From an uncultured Bacilli bacterium (GTDB taxonomy: Bacteria; Bacillota_I; Bacilli_A; RF39; UBA660), in NCBI GenBank assembly GCA_947631285.1, contig CANRKS010000061.1:1-6065 (forward strand): a DNA stretch of 6,065 bases. Reading direction: 5' to 3'. A program made the translations under genes and the position numbers. The notes below the pieces were generated by a model. That model did not search any database. It was given only the letters and a program-made list of their open reading frames with translations, and was not told where the DNA came from. Shown piece after piece: positions 6,013 to 6,065 of the stretch. How positions within the stretch are numbered: the first letter of the stretch is position 1; every line of letters starts with the position of its first letter.

Positions 6013-6061
6013 AAAAAATCATCGTTTAGCCTAGTGTTTATATGGCTTTATGATGATTTTT
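6013..6061. terminator. Long-stem rho-independent terminator
   Basis: AAAAATCATC (6014-6023) pairs with GATGATTTTT (6052-6061). An inner AGCC/GGCT pair (6028-6031 with 6044-6047) lies above a small mismatched region, and the loop is about 12 bases. The plus strand runs into T. On the minus strand the A6 at 6013-6018 becomes a T run, so it could also terminate a converging gene beyond the window edge. Confidence 0.75.
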
Positions 6062-6065
6062 ATTT

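Noticed and set aside
5913..6036. Read-through of the TGA at 5997 as Trp (Mollicutes code).
   Set aside because: It would add only about ten residues before the next stop. The large genes use TGG for Trp with no sign of recoding.

Overview
The window is AT-rich. Its genes carry strong Gram-positive ribosome-binding sites (GGAGG type) and near-consensus sigma-A promoters. The strongest taxonomic hint is a pair of secreted proteins that begin with a membrane segment followed by (A/G)TYA(Y/F)FS and end in a DUF6273-like domain. That combination suggests a low-GC Bacillota of the Bacilli, Erysipelotrichales or RF39-like gut group. This placement is inference. TGG is used for Trp and nothing requires TGA recoding.

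Layout. (1) 1-233, minus: the 5' part of a gene for a membrane-anchored coiled-coil protein, probably rmuC, cut by the window edge. It has its own extended -10 promoter. (2) 304-1905 and 1924-3477, both minus: two tandem paralogues (533 and 517 aa) separated by 18 bp and probably co-transcribed from a promoter near 3533-3558. A terminator ends the unit at about 279-303. (3) 3478-3680: a compact divergent control region. It holds a perfect-consensus plus-strand promoter, a minus-strand promoter whose short spacer contains a run of seven C/G, a set of 11-bp phased repeats between the two promoters, and an 11-bp hairpin just upstream of the paralogue start codon. (4) 3681-4523, plus: an uncharacterised 280-aa cytoplasmic protein. 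(5) 4522-4558: a hairpin that can terminate transcription from both sides. (6) 4557-5798, minus: a DAACS/SDF-family amino acid symporter with unusual binding-site residues. (7) 5799-6065: back-to-back promoters and a short plus-strand transcription unit, made of a possible leaderless 28-codon ORF followed directly by a strong terminator.

How it may work together. The two secreted paralogues and the 280-aa protein are divergent and share one control region. Co-regulation by a DNA-binding protein that recognises TTGACA-like 11-bp repeats is the simplest reading. The paralogues look like exported, cell-surface proteins using a SipW-type signal. Their promoter spacing and poly-G spacer raise the possibility of variable expression. 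The transporter and the short downstream unit look like ordinary, separately controlled neighbours. The 3478-3680 control region is the most unusual part of the window.
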